Assembly: GCA_024114885.1 (NCBI GenBank)
Contig: CP099422.1
Location: 2,666,001-2,730,000 of the forward strand
Origin: Septoria linicola
Taxonomy: Eukaryota > Ascomycota > Dothideomycetes > Mycosphaerellales > Mycosphaerellaceae
DNA length: 64,000 nucleotides
Direction of reading: 5' to 3'
Shown in pieces: positions 1 through 10,457 of the stretch. The position numbers and the translations under genes were made by a program. Below the pieces are notes generated by a model. The model was not told the origin of the DNA, did not search any database, and saw only the letters and a program-made list of their open reading frames with translations. The first letter of the stretch is position 1, and the number at the start of each line of letters is the position of its first letter.

Positions 1-3000
1 CCTGCTTAGGACACCGCACCAATCGTGAGCATCTTGTTACGAAGGTCGACGAAGACGACTTTGTGCTACAATGTCGCCGCTGCGTTGGCTTTCCACGTAG
101 AAAGGATCCTACTGCTCCAGACCACGGTAAGTGCCAGGAGTGTAAACAGCACGGTGCGGCCTGCCGACCCTTTCGATCTCGCAAGTCGCCTGCACAAGAG
201 CAACGCGATCGCGAGGAGAACGACGGAGTAGATCCAGTGTACGATGTGCCTTCCGACAAGATCAACAACGTGGACAATGTGATGTTCCGTTGCACTCACT
301 GCTTCCGTGGCTTCCACTTTGAGCATCTCCCCTCTCGCACGGATTACGATGTGGTGGAGATTGAAGCCGATCCCGAACAACGCTTTCGTGAGTACAACCG
401 TGACTGGAAATGCAAAGACTGCGCCGAAATGCCTGCTAAAGTGTCTGGTCTCATCGCTTGGAAGCCAATCGACGAAGACATCTACGATCCAGCACAAGGT
501 CTTGAGGGACTGGAGGAAGAAGACAAGGTCTACTTGGTCCGCTGGGACGGCATGTCGTACTTTCGAGCCAAGTGGATGCCCGGTACGTGGGTTTGGGGTG
601 TTACACCACACGTCACGCGCAAAGCGTTTAGCAAGCGTGACGACTCGCAGCATCCAAAGATGCGTACAGAGGATGCGATTCCAGAAGACTATCTGCGCAC
701 AGATATTGTGCTCGACGTCAAGTACACCAGCATCGTGGACATCAACACTCAAGAGATCGACAAGGCCCGTAACCGCGAGGTCGAGAAAGCGCTCATCAAG
801 TACAAGGGTCTCACATACGAAGATGCTGTGTGGGAAGCGCCTCCTGGCCCAGAAGATGGCGATCGCTGGACCGACTTTGTGACCGCGTACAACGATTGGG
901 TCGCCGGTCGATATGTTCGGCAGCCAAAGGTCGGCGCCCTCAAGACACGGCTCGAGAAGATCAGAAAGGAAGACTTCCGCAATTTGGAGAAGACCGTTCA
1001 GCCAGAGACACTGGAAGGTGGCAAGTTGATGGAATACCAAATCCAAGGTCTCAATTGGCTGTACTACAAGTGGTTCACGCAGAAGAACGCTATTCTGGCT
1101 GACGAGATGGGCCTCGGCAAGACGATTCAGATCATCGGATTCCTGGCCACTCTGGTGCAAGAACACAACTGCTACCCGTTCTTGGTGGTGGTACCCAACT
1201 CAACGTGTCCCAACTGGCGGCGAGAAATCAAGCGCTGGGCGCCTAGCTTGCGCGTGGTCGCGTACTACGGCTCCAGGGAGAGCAGAGACCTTGCGTGGAA
1301 GCATGAGCTCTATCCCGATGGTGCCAAGGACCTTCGCTGCCACGTGGTGGTCACCAGTTACGATGCTGCAGCAGACGAGAACTGCCGCAAGTTCTTCAAG
1401 GGTGTGCCGTGGCAAGGCTTGATTGTTGACGAAGGCCAACGATTGAAGAACGACAAGAATCTGCTTTACAGCGCTCTCGCTGCGTTGAAGTGCCCTTTCA
1501 AGATCCTTCTGACGGGTACTCCACTTCAAAACAACCAGCGTGAACTTTTCAACCTCCTCCATTTCCTAGATGACAGCTTCGATGCAGCGGCTCTTGAGCT
1601 AGAGTTCGCCGAGCTTGACCACGAGAAGATTGGCAAGCTTCACGACATGATCAAGCCTTTCTTCTTGCGACGTACCAAGGCGCAGGTGCTTACGTTCCTG
1701 CCGCCGATGGCGCAGATCATAATTCCAGTCAGCATGAGCATCGTGCAGAAGAAGCTATATCGAAGCATTCTCGCCAAGAATCCGGACCTGATGAAAGCTC
1801 TATTCAGTGCCGATGCAAATCTCAAACAAGGCGAGCGAGCGAGTCTGAGCAACATACTCATGCAGCTAAGAAAGTGTCTATGCCATCCTTTCGTCTACAA
1901 CAAGAGTATTGAGGATAGGCATGTTGACCTCGCGGCCTCACACCGGAACTTGGTCGATGCGAGTTCGAAGCTGAAGCTACTTGAGCTTCTTCTGCCCAAG
2001 CTGAAGGAACGTGGTCACCGAGTCCTGATCTTCAGTCAGTTCCTCGAAATGCTGGATTGTGTCGAGGACTTCATGGATGGCATGCAGCTACGGTATCAGC
2101 GACTCGATGGGCAGATCAGCTCCTTGGTCAAGCAGAAGCGCATTGATGAGTTCAATGCGCCAGACTCTCCCCTATTCGCCTTCTTACTCTCAACCCGCGC
2201 AGGTGGTGTGGGTATCAATCTAGCAACAGCTGATACTGTCATCATCCTTGACCCTGACTTCAACCCGCATCAAGACATCCAAGCACTCTCTCGTGCGCAT
2301 CGTATCGGTCAGCAGAAGAAGGTCCTCTGTTTCCAGATGGTCACTCGTGCTAGTGCGGAAGAGAGGATCATGCAGATCGGGCGCAAGAAGCTGGCACTGG
2401 ACCATGTGCTCATCCAGGAGATGGATGCAGACGATGCTGAGCAGACTGATCTGGTCTCTGTCCTCCGTCACGGAGCTAGTGAGCTTTTCGAGGAAGATGG
2501 TGAACAAGACATTGTATACGACTCGATGAATGTCGAGAGACTACTCGATCGCTCGCACATGGAAGACACTAAAGCAGGCGAGGACAAGACAGCTGAGACA
2601 CAGTTCTCCTTCGCTCGTGTATGGGCAAATGGTGAAGCGACACTCCAAGATGCAGTCGTCGAGTCTGAAGAATCGGCTCCAGATCCTGGAGTCTGGGCAA
2701 ACATTCTCAAAGAACGTGAGCGAATCGCAGCAGAAGAGGCTACCGCCAAGGCCGAAGCATTTGGTCGCGGCCGCCGTGCTCGTGAACGCATCGACTATGC
2801 CGGCCAAGGCCCAGAAGGTGAGGCGATGGACATTACGCCTCTCAAGCGTCGCAAGAAGAAGGAGACTGGGGGTGACAGCGATACTGACTTCCAAGCTGAT
2901 GACAGCGACGATGACGCAGAAGATCCAGGTGAGGATGTGGAAGCCGGTGAGTTGATGGAACTGGAGCGACCGAATACTAAATCATACGCAGGCAAAATCA

Positions 3001-3458
3001 AACCAGGTAAGACACCCCAGAAAGCAGCAGCAACAGTCGCAGCAAAAGCAGTCAACAGCCCAGCAAAAGCAGCCGTCACCCCTTCAAAGGCGAAGCCAAA
3101 GGCTGTATCAGTGCCCAAGGCAACCCCCAAGAAGGCAGCAGCAATGCCAAAGCAGAACCAAAAGATGGTGCAGAAGCCGTCAACTGCAAAAGGAAAGACA
3201 GCTGCAACACCGAAACAACCCAAAACGCAATCAGTGCCGAATGGCAGAGGCGGCTTCAACATCTTCGTGCCCGAGGATACACCTTCGAAGAGATCTGCGC
3301 CTTCAACAGGCAAGAAGGCTTCGAAGGTGAAGAAGACATCTCCTTTGCCAACTAAGACTTCAGACTCGATTGTCGTTATCAGCGATGACGAGGATACACC
3401 CATGGTGGATGCGCCTCTGTCGACGAAGCAAGAGATGCAAAAAGAGAATATTGGCTAA
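1..3458 (+). CDS. CHD/Mi-2-type chromatin-remodelling ATPase, Mit1-like (5' end outside window)
   Basis: The reading frame is open from the first bases of the window with no credible ATG, so the gene begins upstream. Counting residues from base 63, Cys pairs CRRC/CQEC and CTHC...CKDC in the first 120 residues form PHD-type zinc sites. Two chromodomain-like stretches follow (about 125-190 and 215-265). Then comes a complete SNF2 motor: Walker A DEMGLGKT near 347, Walker B as DEGQ near 456, LTGTPLQNN, and a helicase-C lobe ending in SRAHRIGQ. The tail is Lys/Ala-rich and ends with a SUMO-interaction-like SIVVISDDED. This order is that of CHD3/Mi-2 proteins; in fungi the nearest named member is Mit1 of the SHREC silencing complex, a nuclear nucleosome-sliding ATPase. 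The Mit1 assignment rests partly on the zinc module just downstream. The frame ends at TAA 3456-3458. A GTAAGT at 127 lies inside the zinc region and is read as coding. Confidence 0.93.
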   Translation, partial: CLGHRTNREHLVTKVDEDDFVLQCRRCVGFPRRKDPTAPDHGKCQECKQHGAACRPFRSRKSPAQEQRDREENDGVDPVYDVPSDKINNVDNVMFRCTHCFRGFHFEHLPSRTDYDVVEIEADPEQRFREYNRDWKCKDCAEMPAKVSGLIAWKPIDEDIYDPAQGLEGLEEEDKVYLVRWDGMSYFRAKWMPGTWVWGVTPHVTRKAFSKRDDSQHPKMRTEDAIPEDYLRTDIVLDVKYTSIVDINTQEIDKARNREVEKALIKYKGLTYEDAVWEAPPGPEDGDRWTDFVTAYNDWVAGRYVRQPKVGALKTRLEKIRKEDFRNLEKTVQPETLEGGKLMEYQIQGLNWLYYKWFTQKNAILADEMGLGKTIQIIGFLATLVQEHNCYPFLVVVPNSTCPNWRREIKRWAPSLRVVAYYGSRESRDLAWKHELYPDGAKDLRCHVVVTSYDAAADENCRKFFKGVPWQGLIVDEGQRLKNDKNLLYSALAALKCPFKILLTGTPLQNNQRELFNLLHFLDDSFDAAALELEFAELDHEKIGKLHDMIKPFFLRRTKAQVLTFLPPMAQIIIPVSMSIVQKKLYRSILAKNPDLMKALFSADANLKQGERASLSNILMQLRKCLCHPFVYNKSIEDRHVDLAASHRNLVDASSKLKLLELLLPKLKERGHRVLIFSQFLEMLDCVEDFMDGMQLRYQRLDGQISSLVKQKRIDEFNAPDSPLFAFLLSTRAGGVGINLATADTVIILDPDFNPHQDIQALSRAHRIGQQKKVLCFQMVTRASAEERIMQIGRKKLALDHVLIQEMDADDAEQTDLVSVLRHGASELFEEDGEQDIVYDSMNVERLLDRSHMEDTKAGEDKTAETQFSFARVWANGEATLQDAVVESEESAPDPGVWANILKERERIAAEEATAKAEAFGRGRRARERIDYAGQGPEGEAMDITPLKRRKKKETGGDSDTDFQADDSDDDAEDPGEDVEAGELMELERPNTKSYAGKIKPGKTPQKAAATVAAKAVNSPAKAAVTPSKAKPKAVSVPKATPKKAAAMPKQNQKMVQKPSTAKGKTAATPKQPKTQSVPNGRGGFNIFVPEDTPSKRSAPSTGKKASKVKKTSPLPTKTSDSIVVISDDEDTPMVDAPLSTKQEMQKENIG

Positions 3459-3500
3459 GCGAACACATCTTCAGACTACCCAACGTTCAGACGTGCCATT

Positions 3501-4058
3501 ATGCCTGCGCCAACGGTCCCGAGTTCGGTCGATCCAAATCAAGCCGCCAGTACCACCACGAATGGCGCACCAGTCGCCAATGGCTCAGCATCAAACGGCA
3601 AAGCAGATTTTGATAAGCCTGCAAAGGTTGAGCCTGCTGGCATCAATTGTCGAGCTTGCACCCGCCACCATCCTGTTGGCAGCTGTCCTATCAAGATTGC
3701 TGGAGTTGAGTTTTGCAACCTCTGCGGCATGGCTCATTACGGTCATGCTCGCGTGTGCCCTCATATCCAGTCAGAGACACAGGTACGTCATGACTGCCTC
3801 CTGCTGCAAGCGTTGTTGCTGACTGTCACACAGGTTCGAGCTATGCTTGAAGCACTCAAGTACTCGAATGAGCCAGAGCATCTTGTCAACGAAGCAAGAC
3901 GTTACTTGCGAGGATTGAAGGGCAATCTCGTCCAATTGAAGAAGAGAAAAGAAGAGCAACAACATGCTCAACGCGAGGCTGCTTTCGCAGCTCAGCGGCA
4001 GCAGCACACGTACTCTCAGACAGGGTATAGTGTGCCTGCATGGGGTGGTAATTCCTGA
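3501..4058 (+). CDS. Mit1-type C-terminal zinc-finger module (probable 3' part of the upstream remodeller)
   Basis: Protein of about 168 residues after splicing. It has a Ser/Ala/Asn-rich leader and then a Cys/His cluster (CRAC...CPIK...CNLCGMAHYGHARVCPH) followed by a helical Leu/Lys segment. I recognise this as the C-terminal zinc finger that fungal Mit1-like CHD remodellers carry. An intron at 3783-3833 (GTACGT...CACAG, 51 bp) is well supported; being a multiple of three it can also be read through. The frame is the same as that of the remodeller, separated only by TAA at 3456-3458 and 14 further codons. Forty-two bases between stop and ATG is too short for two ordinary fungal genes, so an unrecognised intron, a sequence error or a split gene are the options. 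The ATG at 3501 is simply the first one in frame. Confidence 0.75.
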   Translation: MPAPTVPSSVDPNQAASTTTNGAPVANGSASNGKADFDKPAKVEPAGINCRACTRHHPVGSCPIKIAGVEFCNLCGMAHYGHARVCPHIQSETQVRHDCLLLQALLLTVTQVRAMLEALKYSNEPEHLVNEARRYLRGLKGNLVQLKKRKEEQQHAQREAAFAAQRQQHTYSQTGYSVPAWGGNS

Positions 4059-4194
4059 GAGTCGTCTGCGTAGATAGAAGAGCTCGATCTGCAGCATTTG
4101 GTCCACTTCCTGTGCTTGTGATACCCAATGACCAGTACTTCTTGGCTTCTTTTGCCACAATCAACGACACGTTCTGAGACCCGTCCCTCTCACT

Positions 4195-5179
4195 TCACGG
4201 CAGACTCAGTCTCAACTTCAGCGCATCCTTCTCAACAATCTCCTCCTTCATTCCCTCCAACTCATCAACGTCCCACTTCGCATTCACTAACCTCCCACTC
4301 AACCACCCCTTATCCCTCCCTTCTCCTTTTTGACTACTCAACCACACACAAAACGCCCCACACAAATCTGGACTATCTGTCAAATACGGCCGGAACTCGT
4401 CTGGTGTCGTCTCGTCTGCCATTTCACTGAGTACTGCGCCTGGGTGCACGGCGAAGCAGTTTATTCCTCGGGGGAAGAATTGCTCGTGGATGTGCTCGAG
4501 CAGTTTGAGTTGGGCGCATTTGGAAACGCAGTATTGCGTGTTGGCGATTGGGCCGCGGAGGAGGAGGGTTGCGAGGGAGGATGTCATTATGAAGGATTTC
4601 TTTGCTGCTTCGTTCTGGGTTTGATGTTTGTTGCTGTCGAGGTCGTTCTCTTGTTCCTGTTGGGAAGGGCTGCTGGAAGGGAGAAGGAGCAAAGGAATGA
4701 GATATATTTGGCGCAGTAGAACGTTCCGATGTAATTCACACTCGTAGCGTTGAGGAATGTGGGTTGGATCGGTTTGCGTGATGTCTGTGACTACGGGGCC
4801 GCCGGAGGAGCCTGAGTTTACTACTACTATATCCAATCTGCCGAAGATAGATGTGATCTTCTCAGCGAGAGAAGATATTGATTCCGCGGATGTAGTGTCG
4901 CTTCCAATAATCTCGATATGTAAATTGGGATTAATCGCTTTGCAGGCTGCGGTGGTTTCTTGGAGGCCAGAGATGCGTCGGGAAGTGAGGATGAGGGCTG
5001 TGCAGCCGGCGTGGGTGTAGGCTGGAGCGAGGCTGGCTCCTATGCCGCGAGAGGCGCCTACGATGCAGACGATTGAGGGGGTGGGGAGGGTGGTTTTGGA
5101 GGGGTCGAGGGTGGGGGGGAGGGTGAGAGTGGGAGGTTTTGAAGGCTTGGCTTATGGCTTGGGTGCCCCAGTCTGGCAT
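4195..5179 (-). pseudogene. Short-chain dehydrogenase/reductase with frameshifts
   Basis: The start MPDWGTQAISQAFK at 5179 matches the usual beginning of a fungal SDR family. The Rossmann part (GASRGIG, then a strand ending in VVNSGSSG), the Ser (TSSLA) and the YxxxK (YCVSK) catalytic residues and the PGAVLSEM loop are all readable. They are not in one frame. A run of seven C on the coding strand (5116-5122) puts the start one base out of register with the Rossmann frame. Further on, an extra T and an extra dinucleotide in an AT-rich stretch (about 4709-4745) scramble some 11 residues where SDRs have NYIGTFYCAK. Removing three bases at those two places restores the family sequence. This is either a decaying gene or three indel errors in low-complexity sequence. 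It ends convergently with the remodeller, 136 bp away. Confidence 0.75.
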
Positions 5180-6097
5180 TTTGAGGGGTGGTGGGAAAGT
5201 ACAATAACGGAAGCTTGAGGAAGTGGAAGATATATGTGTTATCGCTGGGTGAAGGAAGTAGTTCGTGTACTTGTTCTTAGTCTAAGCACGTCTGCGGAGC
5301 TCGTTCGGTGTCCAAAAATGTCGCTCGTATGCGAAGTCCTATTCGTTCCAGAGTGTGTCCGTCTACGCAGTAGGAGTGCTGTCGTACAGAATGCAATACT
5401 CATCGTGAGTCATGTTAGTCTTGACGTGATGTGGTATCTAGCTGTGGACGGTCCATATGGGAAGGAGTGTGGTTTCTGTGTTCCATCGTGGTATAACTTG
5501 TACTGTCTTTGCTGGTGCGGCCAATTTCGATTTTGACCTCGACATCACCAGAAAGAAAAGATCTTTGCAGCCGCGAGAACCATGAAGAGCAGGGCATCCT
5601 TCACCGTGGAGACCGTCGTCACTGATGTGCCTCCAGCATGCGGCGCAGCTGAGGGCCTGAGGCTGTTGTGATCATCCGGCCTCGGTATGCCGATCAGCAT
5701 CCACCACCTTTGGTTGATAGCTGATGAGTGCCGGTGCTGGCAATGAGACGTGGTCTTTCTCCATCGCTGACAGTGCCTCACAAGTCTCGGTGCCCACCAG
5801 CACAATGTTTGGGCAACACAGCAAGGATCGCAGCTTCAAATCGCACAGAGATGTCTCCTCTGACAGTCGACCTGCACTTCAGGTCGAGCGCGTGATGTAG
5901 GAATTAGTAGCGCGAATCCTACTGGATCTCATGCAGATTATTCGAGCAATGAGATGTAACGACAAGCACAAAGAAATTGGCGCCATTACTACCAAGATCC
6001 CAACTCATCAATTGCGCCCTAGATCTACGCTGTGCTAGCCTAGCACAATGGCAGTGTTCCAGCACCTTGGTTCGAAGTGGCAGCCGCCCAGGGTGAG
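5180..6097. other. Intergenic, no supported gene
   Basis: Promoter side of the broken dehydrogenase and of the membrane-protein gene at 6098. The open frames here are short and have no recognisable composition or motif. I see no repeat or RNA gene. Confidence 0.6.
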
Positions 6098-7058
6098 ATG
6101 ATAGTGGCACAGTCAGTCGCACGGTGTATGTATCCTACGCTTCGCTTCGGGCACTCGAAGCATTGACAAGTCTTAATATCATTTTGTGGAGGAAAACTCA
6201 TCTCGGCCGTTTTGGCCATTTTTCTGCTTGGCCTAGGAATCGCTGGGATAGTGACTACCCGGATCAGTCTAAACAGCTCGAACTTAAGGAACCCTCAAAG
6301 TACAGTGACTGTCTACGACTACCGACAGAATGCTACCGACCCGCGCTTAATCGGCCAAGGGTTCCCCGTTCCACCTGGCACTACAAGAGGTGGACTTGTC
6401 GCCAGTCTCACAGCTTCTGGTATAGCGGTAGTGGTAGGCGTCATCTCACTAGTCTCGGAGTGGACGGCACGGCGAAAAGTGAGTATGAGCTGCTATCTCG
6501 AGCGTGCATCGAAGTACTTGACTGACCGGTTCCACTGTTCCAGACCTCTACTCCAGCCAACCATGCACTAGTCTCGCTCGCCTGCTCCGCGCCAGCAGCA
6601 GTCGCAGTCCTTGTGGCTTTCATATACTCTATGGCTCAGTATCATACGAGTGATCCTGCAGGGGTTGATGCGTTTCTCTCCATGAGCGAAGAGGAAGCCT
6701 ATGCCATGAACTTTCAAGGTCGTCTCACCAATGCTCTGGGCGCATCGGGCGCCTATACCTGGGAAATCTGGACCTGCCAAACTGCGGACATGTGGTATCG
6801 TATCACTCCTTTCGACTTGGGGTATTACCGCGCGTGCGATATTGCTGTAAGTGGCCGTTCTAGCTTCTTTCACGCGCGAACCTAACTCTACATTCTTAGA
6901 AAACTTCGCGCTGGCTCATGCTACCACTGTGCATCTTCAGCTGGGCACTGCTAGGATTCTTAGCCTACATGTGGTGGAGAACGAGCCGAAAGGACTTCGT
7001 GGCCCGCGGGGAGACTAAGGATAGCGTGGCGTTGTCACCCGTCCACAGTCAGGGTTGA
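6098..7058 (+). CDS. Small multi-pass membrane protein, function unknown (4 exons)
   Basis: Joined exons 6098-6125, 6171-6478, 6544-6846 and 6900-7058 give 265 residues in a continuous frame. All three introns (45, 65 and 53 bp) have GTATGT, GTGAGT or GTAAGT donors. The first exon is only 28 bases; its ATG was chosen because the main frame has no ATG upstream of the first membrane segment and this donor restores phase. About four hydrophobic segments are visible: LISAVLAIFLLGLGIAGIV, a Val/Ala-rich segment before TARRK, a segment around SLACSAPAAVAVLVAFIY, and a C-terminal one around LCIFSWALLGFLAY. A polar loop of roughly 75 residues lies between the last two. The short tail is charged and cytosolic by the positive-inside rule. 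The topology resembles MARVEL/SUR7-like fungal membrane proteins, but I see no diagnostic motif and do not assign a function. Confidence 0.72.
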
Positions 7059-7181
7059 GACAGGACGTGTGCGCGCATTGAATGAGTTATTACAGTAGAA
7101 TGGACTTACAGCCGCTCCTAGAGGCATTTACAAGACATCCAGCACTATACACGCCAGATCCGATATAGCATTCCGACACGA

Positions 7182-8702
7182 TCACCGTATTGCACCCAGT
7201 GTCATCTTCCCGTTCAGCAAAGCCCATGCCCAGATCACATCGACCAACATGATATCCGCCAGGCTGAAGACCAAGCTTCCCCCGAATACGATCGAGTGAT
7301 ACGTCCAAGCATTTTCCGTGTTGAGATCAACTTTCGTGACAACGATAGCCCATGGTAGCACCCAAAGCAGATTGCTCGCCAATGACTGATACAAGTACCA
7401 GCGCGGCCGAGTAGCCAGCAAGATGGCTGCAAGCTGCGTCGAAACCGCATAGCAGATGTAGCACCAGTCAATTGCCTTCCACATCTTCTCTGTGATCAAC
7501 GCCACTTCTGCGGAACCGGACAGATACTGCGCGAACCTCCGAGAGCCGTAGAAGGATAGGAAGAGACACATCGGTACTTCGATAGCTAGTGCAATCAGGC
7601 AAGAGAGCATAGCAGGGCGGGTGATCTTGCGAAGTTGCCGTCGCGAAGCAGTCGGCTTGTGTATGTCTGCTCCGACTGAGCGACGCCACTTACCCCAAGC
7701 GTGGCCAACAAATGCCAGGGTTGTCGCCTCAAGAGCTTGAACGGGCACCATAACGAGACCCCAACGGATGGTATTGAAGACTCCCCAGGCAGTTGCGTAC
7801 TCTGACCCCATGGCAACGATGCCACTGACGAGCCAGAGGTAGAGAGCATTGCGTACAGCTGATTCGGTGAACGTCCATAAGCCAGGGCGGGCTAACGTGA
7901 GGAGAGCTTTGACATTCGCCTTCGAGGATTCAGCCTCCGTGTTGTCGCGCGAGAGTTTGGCAAGTCTTCGTCTACTTGACCAGGCAAAGTAAGCCAGGCC
8001 GAGGAATGATGCGGCAAGGTTGCAAGCCAACTGCGTTGCTGCTTGCGTGTTGACCGTCGGTGTAATGCTTGACACATGGAATCGGGATATGAGGATCATA
8101 TCGAGGACGATGTTCACTGCGAACTTGATCGAGCTAATGATGAGTGGTACATCGGGCTGATCCAGAGATCTAGTAGCTGCTGCCACGGCGGTTTCGATAG
8201 CAGAGGAGAGCGCCGAAAAGGCTGATAGCCTCACATATGTAAGCGAAGCTTCCCGCACTTCGACAGGAACGAAGACGTCTGCGAATTGCTTCGCGGCGGC
8301 GGCGAAGACGATCGACATGAGCAAACCGAGGATGCTTTGGACGATGATCAAAGTGTAAGACAAGCTGTGTCGCGCGGCCAGAGTGCGGTTGGACTTGTCG
8401 CCGATGATGGTCCAAGCAGCACGCGGTAGACCTTCATTCACGACTTCAGAGACTATGCCAATGTATGTGTATACATCTGTAGTGACGACCAAGCTGCTGT
8501 CAATGTTGGCGACCCAAAGCTTGCTCAGTGTGCCGTACAATGCTGGTAGGATGAACGCGGCGAAGTTGAAGAGAAGAGCGCCGGAGTATCGCGTCCCGCT
8601 GCAGAATGGTATCGTACGCTCGTCCTGCTTCGTACTTTCGTGGCCATTCTCGTCTCGATCTACTGCACCGACTCTAGAGGTTAAGGAGTTCTTCGGAGAC
8701 AT
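7182..8702 (-). CDS. MATE-family (multidrug and toxin extrusion) transporter
   Basis: Single exon, 506 residues, ATG at 8702. A polar N-terminus of about 35 residues is followed by roughly 12 hydrophobic segments arranged as two repeats, typical of MatE proteins, which exchange H+ or Na+ for organic cations or metabolites across plasma or vacuolar membranes. The spacing of the pairs, the short charged loop after segment 6 (SSRRRLAKLSRDN) and the length all fit fungal MATE proteins. Substrate cannot be read from sequence. The gene is convergent with the small membrane-protein gene ending at 7058 and shares no obvious regulation with neighbours. Confidence 0.82.
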   Translation of the reverse strand: MSPKNSLTSRVGAVDRDENGHESTKQDERTIPFCSGTRYSGALLFNFAAFILPALYGTLSKLWVANIDSSLVVTTDVYTYIGIVSEVVNEGLPRAAWTIIGDKSNRTLAARHSLSYTLIIVQSILGLLMSIVFAAAAKQFADVFVPVEVREASLTYVRLSAFSALSSAIETAVAAATRSLDQPDVPLIISSIKFAVNIVLDMILISRFHVSSITPTVNTQAATQLACNLAASFLGLAYFAWSSRRRLAKLSRDNTEAESSKANVKALLTLARPGLWTFTESAVRNALYLWLVSGIVAMGSEYATAWGVFNTIRWGLVMVPVQALEATTLAFVGHAWGKWRRSVGADIHKPTASRRQLRKITRPAMLSCLIALAIEVPMCLFLSFYGSRRFAQYLSGSAEVALITEKMWKAIDWCYICYAVSTQLAAILLATRPRWYLYQSLASNLLWVLPWAIVVTKVDLNTENAWTYHSIVFGGSLVFSLADIMLVDVIWAWALLNGKMTLGAIR

Positions 8703-9016
8703 TGTGTGTGCGGCGGCACATCAGACTTTCAGTGGCGATCGCTGCTTTATGTATCGCGCTGTGCCACGGCAAACTACACTGCGAGTCCCATGCAACTATG
8801 ATTGCTAGCGAGAGAAGAAAGATTCCGAGACATTGAAAGCCACCCACGCTAAAATGCCGTGCGGCAGAAGTTGCATGCAGCAAGCTCTGCGATTGGCAAC
8901 TCGTGTTCCAACTATTGGAAGATTAGCTTGATTTGGTATAGTCTTCGTTCTGTAACCCAAAGAGGACTGCATTATCTCTGGGTCAATGTATGCTCTGGCC
9001 ATGCCGGATTCCAGAA

Positions 9017-9694
9017 CTATGAAGTCGGCACACCCTTTGACTCTGCACCCTCCTTCAGCCATCCAGGCGGTCTCGTGATCTTTGTCAGATGGTCCCCGTT
9101 CAGCTCCTTCATCGCTCTACCCAGCCCTTCATGCGAGTAGTCCTTGTGATTCCACTGATCCTTGTGAAACCTGACCTTCTCCTCGCCATCGATGTTCTGC
9201 AAAGTCAAGCTGATCAAGCTGTTCACAGCCTTGCTGATCCTCACAGCTTTGATGGTATATTCTTGTCTCAGTTTGAACACAATCCTGGCGTCTTCGCCTG
9301 GCGTTGTATGCGCGTTGTCGGAGTTCTCAACAACTTCCGTGGCCAGAGTTTTCGAGTCGAAGAGTTTGGGTACGCCATACCATTGACCAGCAATCTTGTA
9401 TCGCGTATCGCAATATGACCATGGATCGTCGTACACCGCTTCTGGAGCATATACCTTCAGATCTTGCTCGCCTGTGCCGCCTTCCTGACATGAGCCCGAG
9501 TAGAGATTCGTAACAGATTTGACGATGGCAGCTCTAGAAGATGACAATGGTATAGAGGCTTCGGGGTGAGGCTCGTAGTCGACGTCGGTCGAAGCATTGT
9601 CCGGTGGATTCGAGGCATTGTATGTAAGCTCCTGGGGATCCGAGACTGGTTCGAAATTCCACTCCATATGTGAGGCGTGGTCTTTCGATGGCAT
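9017..9694 (-). CDS. Small conserved fungal protein, SnoaL/NTF2-like
   Basis: Single exon, 225 residues, ATG at 9694. After a disordered acidic leader of about 50 residues comes a compact domain with helix and strand pattern and the stretch YAPEAVYDDPWSYC, typical of SnoaL-like (NTF2-fold) proteins found widely in ascomycetes. These folds serve as small enzymes or binding proteins, often in secondary metabolism. No catalytic residue can be named with confidence. There is no signal peptide or membrane segment, so it is probably cytosolic. No neighbour suggests a pathway. Confidence 0.72.
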   Translation of the reverse strand: MPSKDHASHMEWNFEPVSDPQELTYNASNPPDNASTDVDYEPHPEASIPLSSSRAAIVKSVTNLYSGSCQEGGTGEQDLKVYAPEAVYDDPWSYCDTRYKIAGQWYGVPKLFDSKTLATEVVENSDNAHTTPGEDARIVFKLRQEYTIKAVRISKAVNSLISLTLQNIDGEEKVRFHKDQWNHKDYSHEGLGRAMKELNGDHLTKITRPPGWLKEGAESKGVPTS

Positions 9695-10457
9695 GGTGGC
9701 GGTGACTGATGCTATGCTTGACTGTCAATCAAGGGTAGTTAACTGTCGACTCCAAATCAACGTGTAGCATCACCACCAGTCGCGTCATGAATGATGTCAG
9801 GTCGACGTCCTTCTGCATCGAGAGGAGCGGACACAGATCTCGCTTCTCAGCATTGGCACCATTTACCTGCTGCCTCTGGCCATCGACAAGATGCAGGGTT
9901 GATCCACGGCACGCTTGGCGCTCGTCCGTGCCCCTTTCTCAATCACGCTTTCTGAGGACACTTGCCTCACGATGTCTTTGTTGTCCTCACTATGATCGAT
10001 GCAAGATTTTCCGCATCATCCACTAATTGAATCGCACAGCATGAACGTAAGGACAACTAGCTCGATCCGAAAAAAGCTAGTCCGGCAGTATTGATCTTTT
10101 GCTGAACCGAAGAATGAAGCCGCCACGAGACTTTACAATATCTGGAAAGGGTTCAGGACCTAAACCTGCCGTGCCATTGGCGTATACATTGAACCTCGAC
10201 CCACCGATATATTGGATTTCTTGACGAACACAGAAAGTGGTCGGACTTCACTCAACGCCTTCGAGGTGTGGTTGCTGAGAGCTCTTACTGAGGACTACTG
10301 GCCTCATCAATTCTCTTCTGCATCAAAAGGTGAATCTGTAACGTAAAGCAGTGGAGCTCGAATAGTGTCCAGCGCTCTCTGGTAAGTGCACTTGTCATCA
10401 AGGCCACAAGCATGCTGGTGCTTTTCTTCGAGGAAGCACAACCTCCGTACATACAAG
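9695..10457. other. Intergenic between the SnoaL-like gene and the GH64 pair
   Basis: Divergent upstream region of both flanking genes. No coding frame of convincing composition and no repeat was seen. Confidence 0.6.

Noticed and set aside
124..130. GTAAGT donor in the remodeller's zinc region
   Set aside because: Splicing here would remove Cys ligands that fit the PHD-type site; read as coding.
66..1166. Long antisense open frame (366 codons) opposite the remodeller
   Set aside because: It mirrors the conserved SNF2/PHD coding frame and has no domain or start context of its own.
9640..9660. GGTTCGAA resembling a tRNA B box
   Set aside because: Inside a coding gene, with wrong spacing and no A box or cloverleaf.
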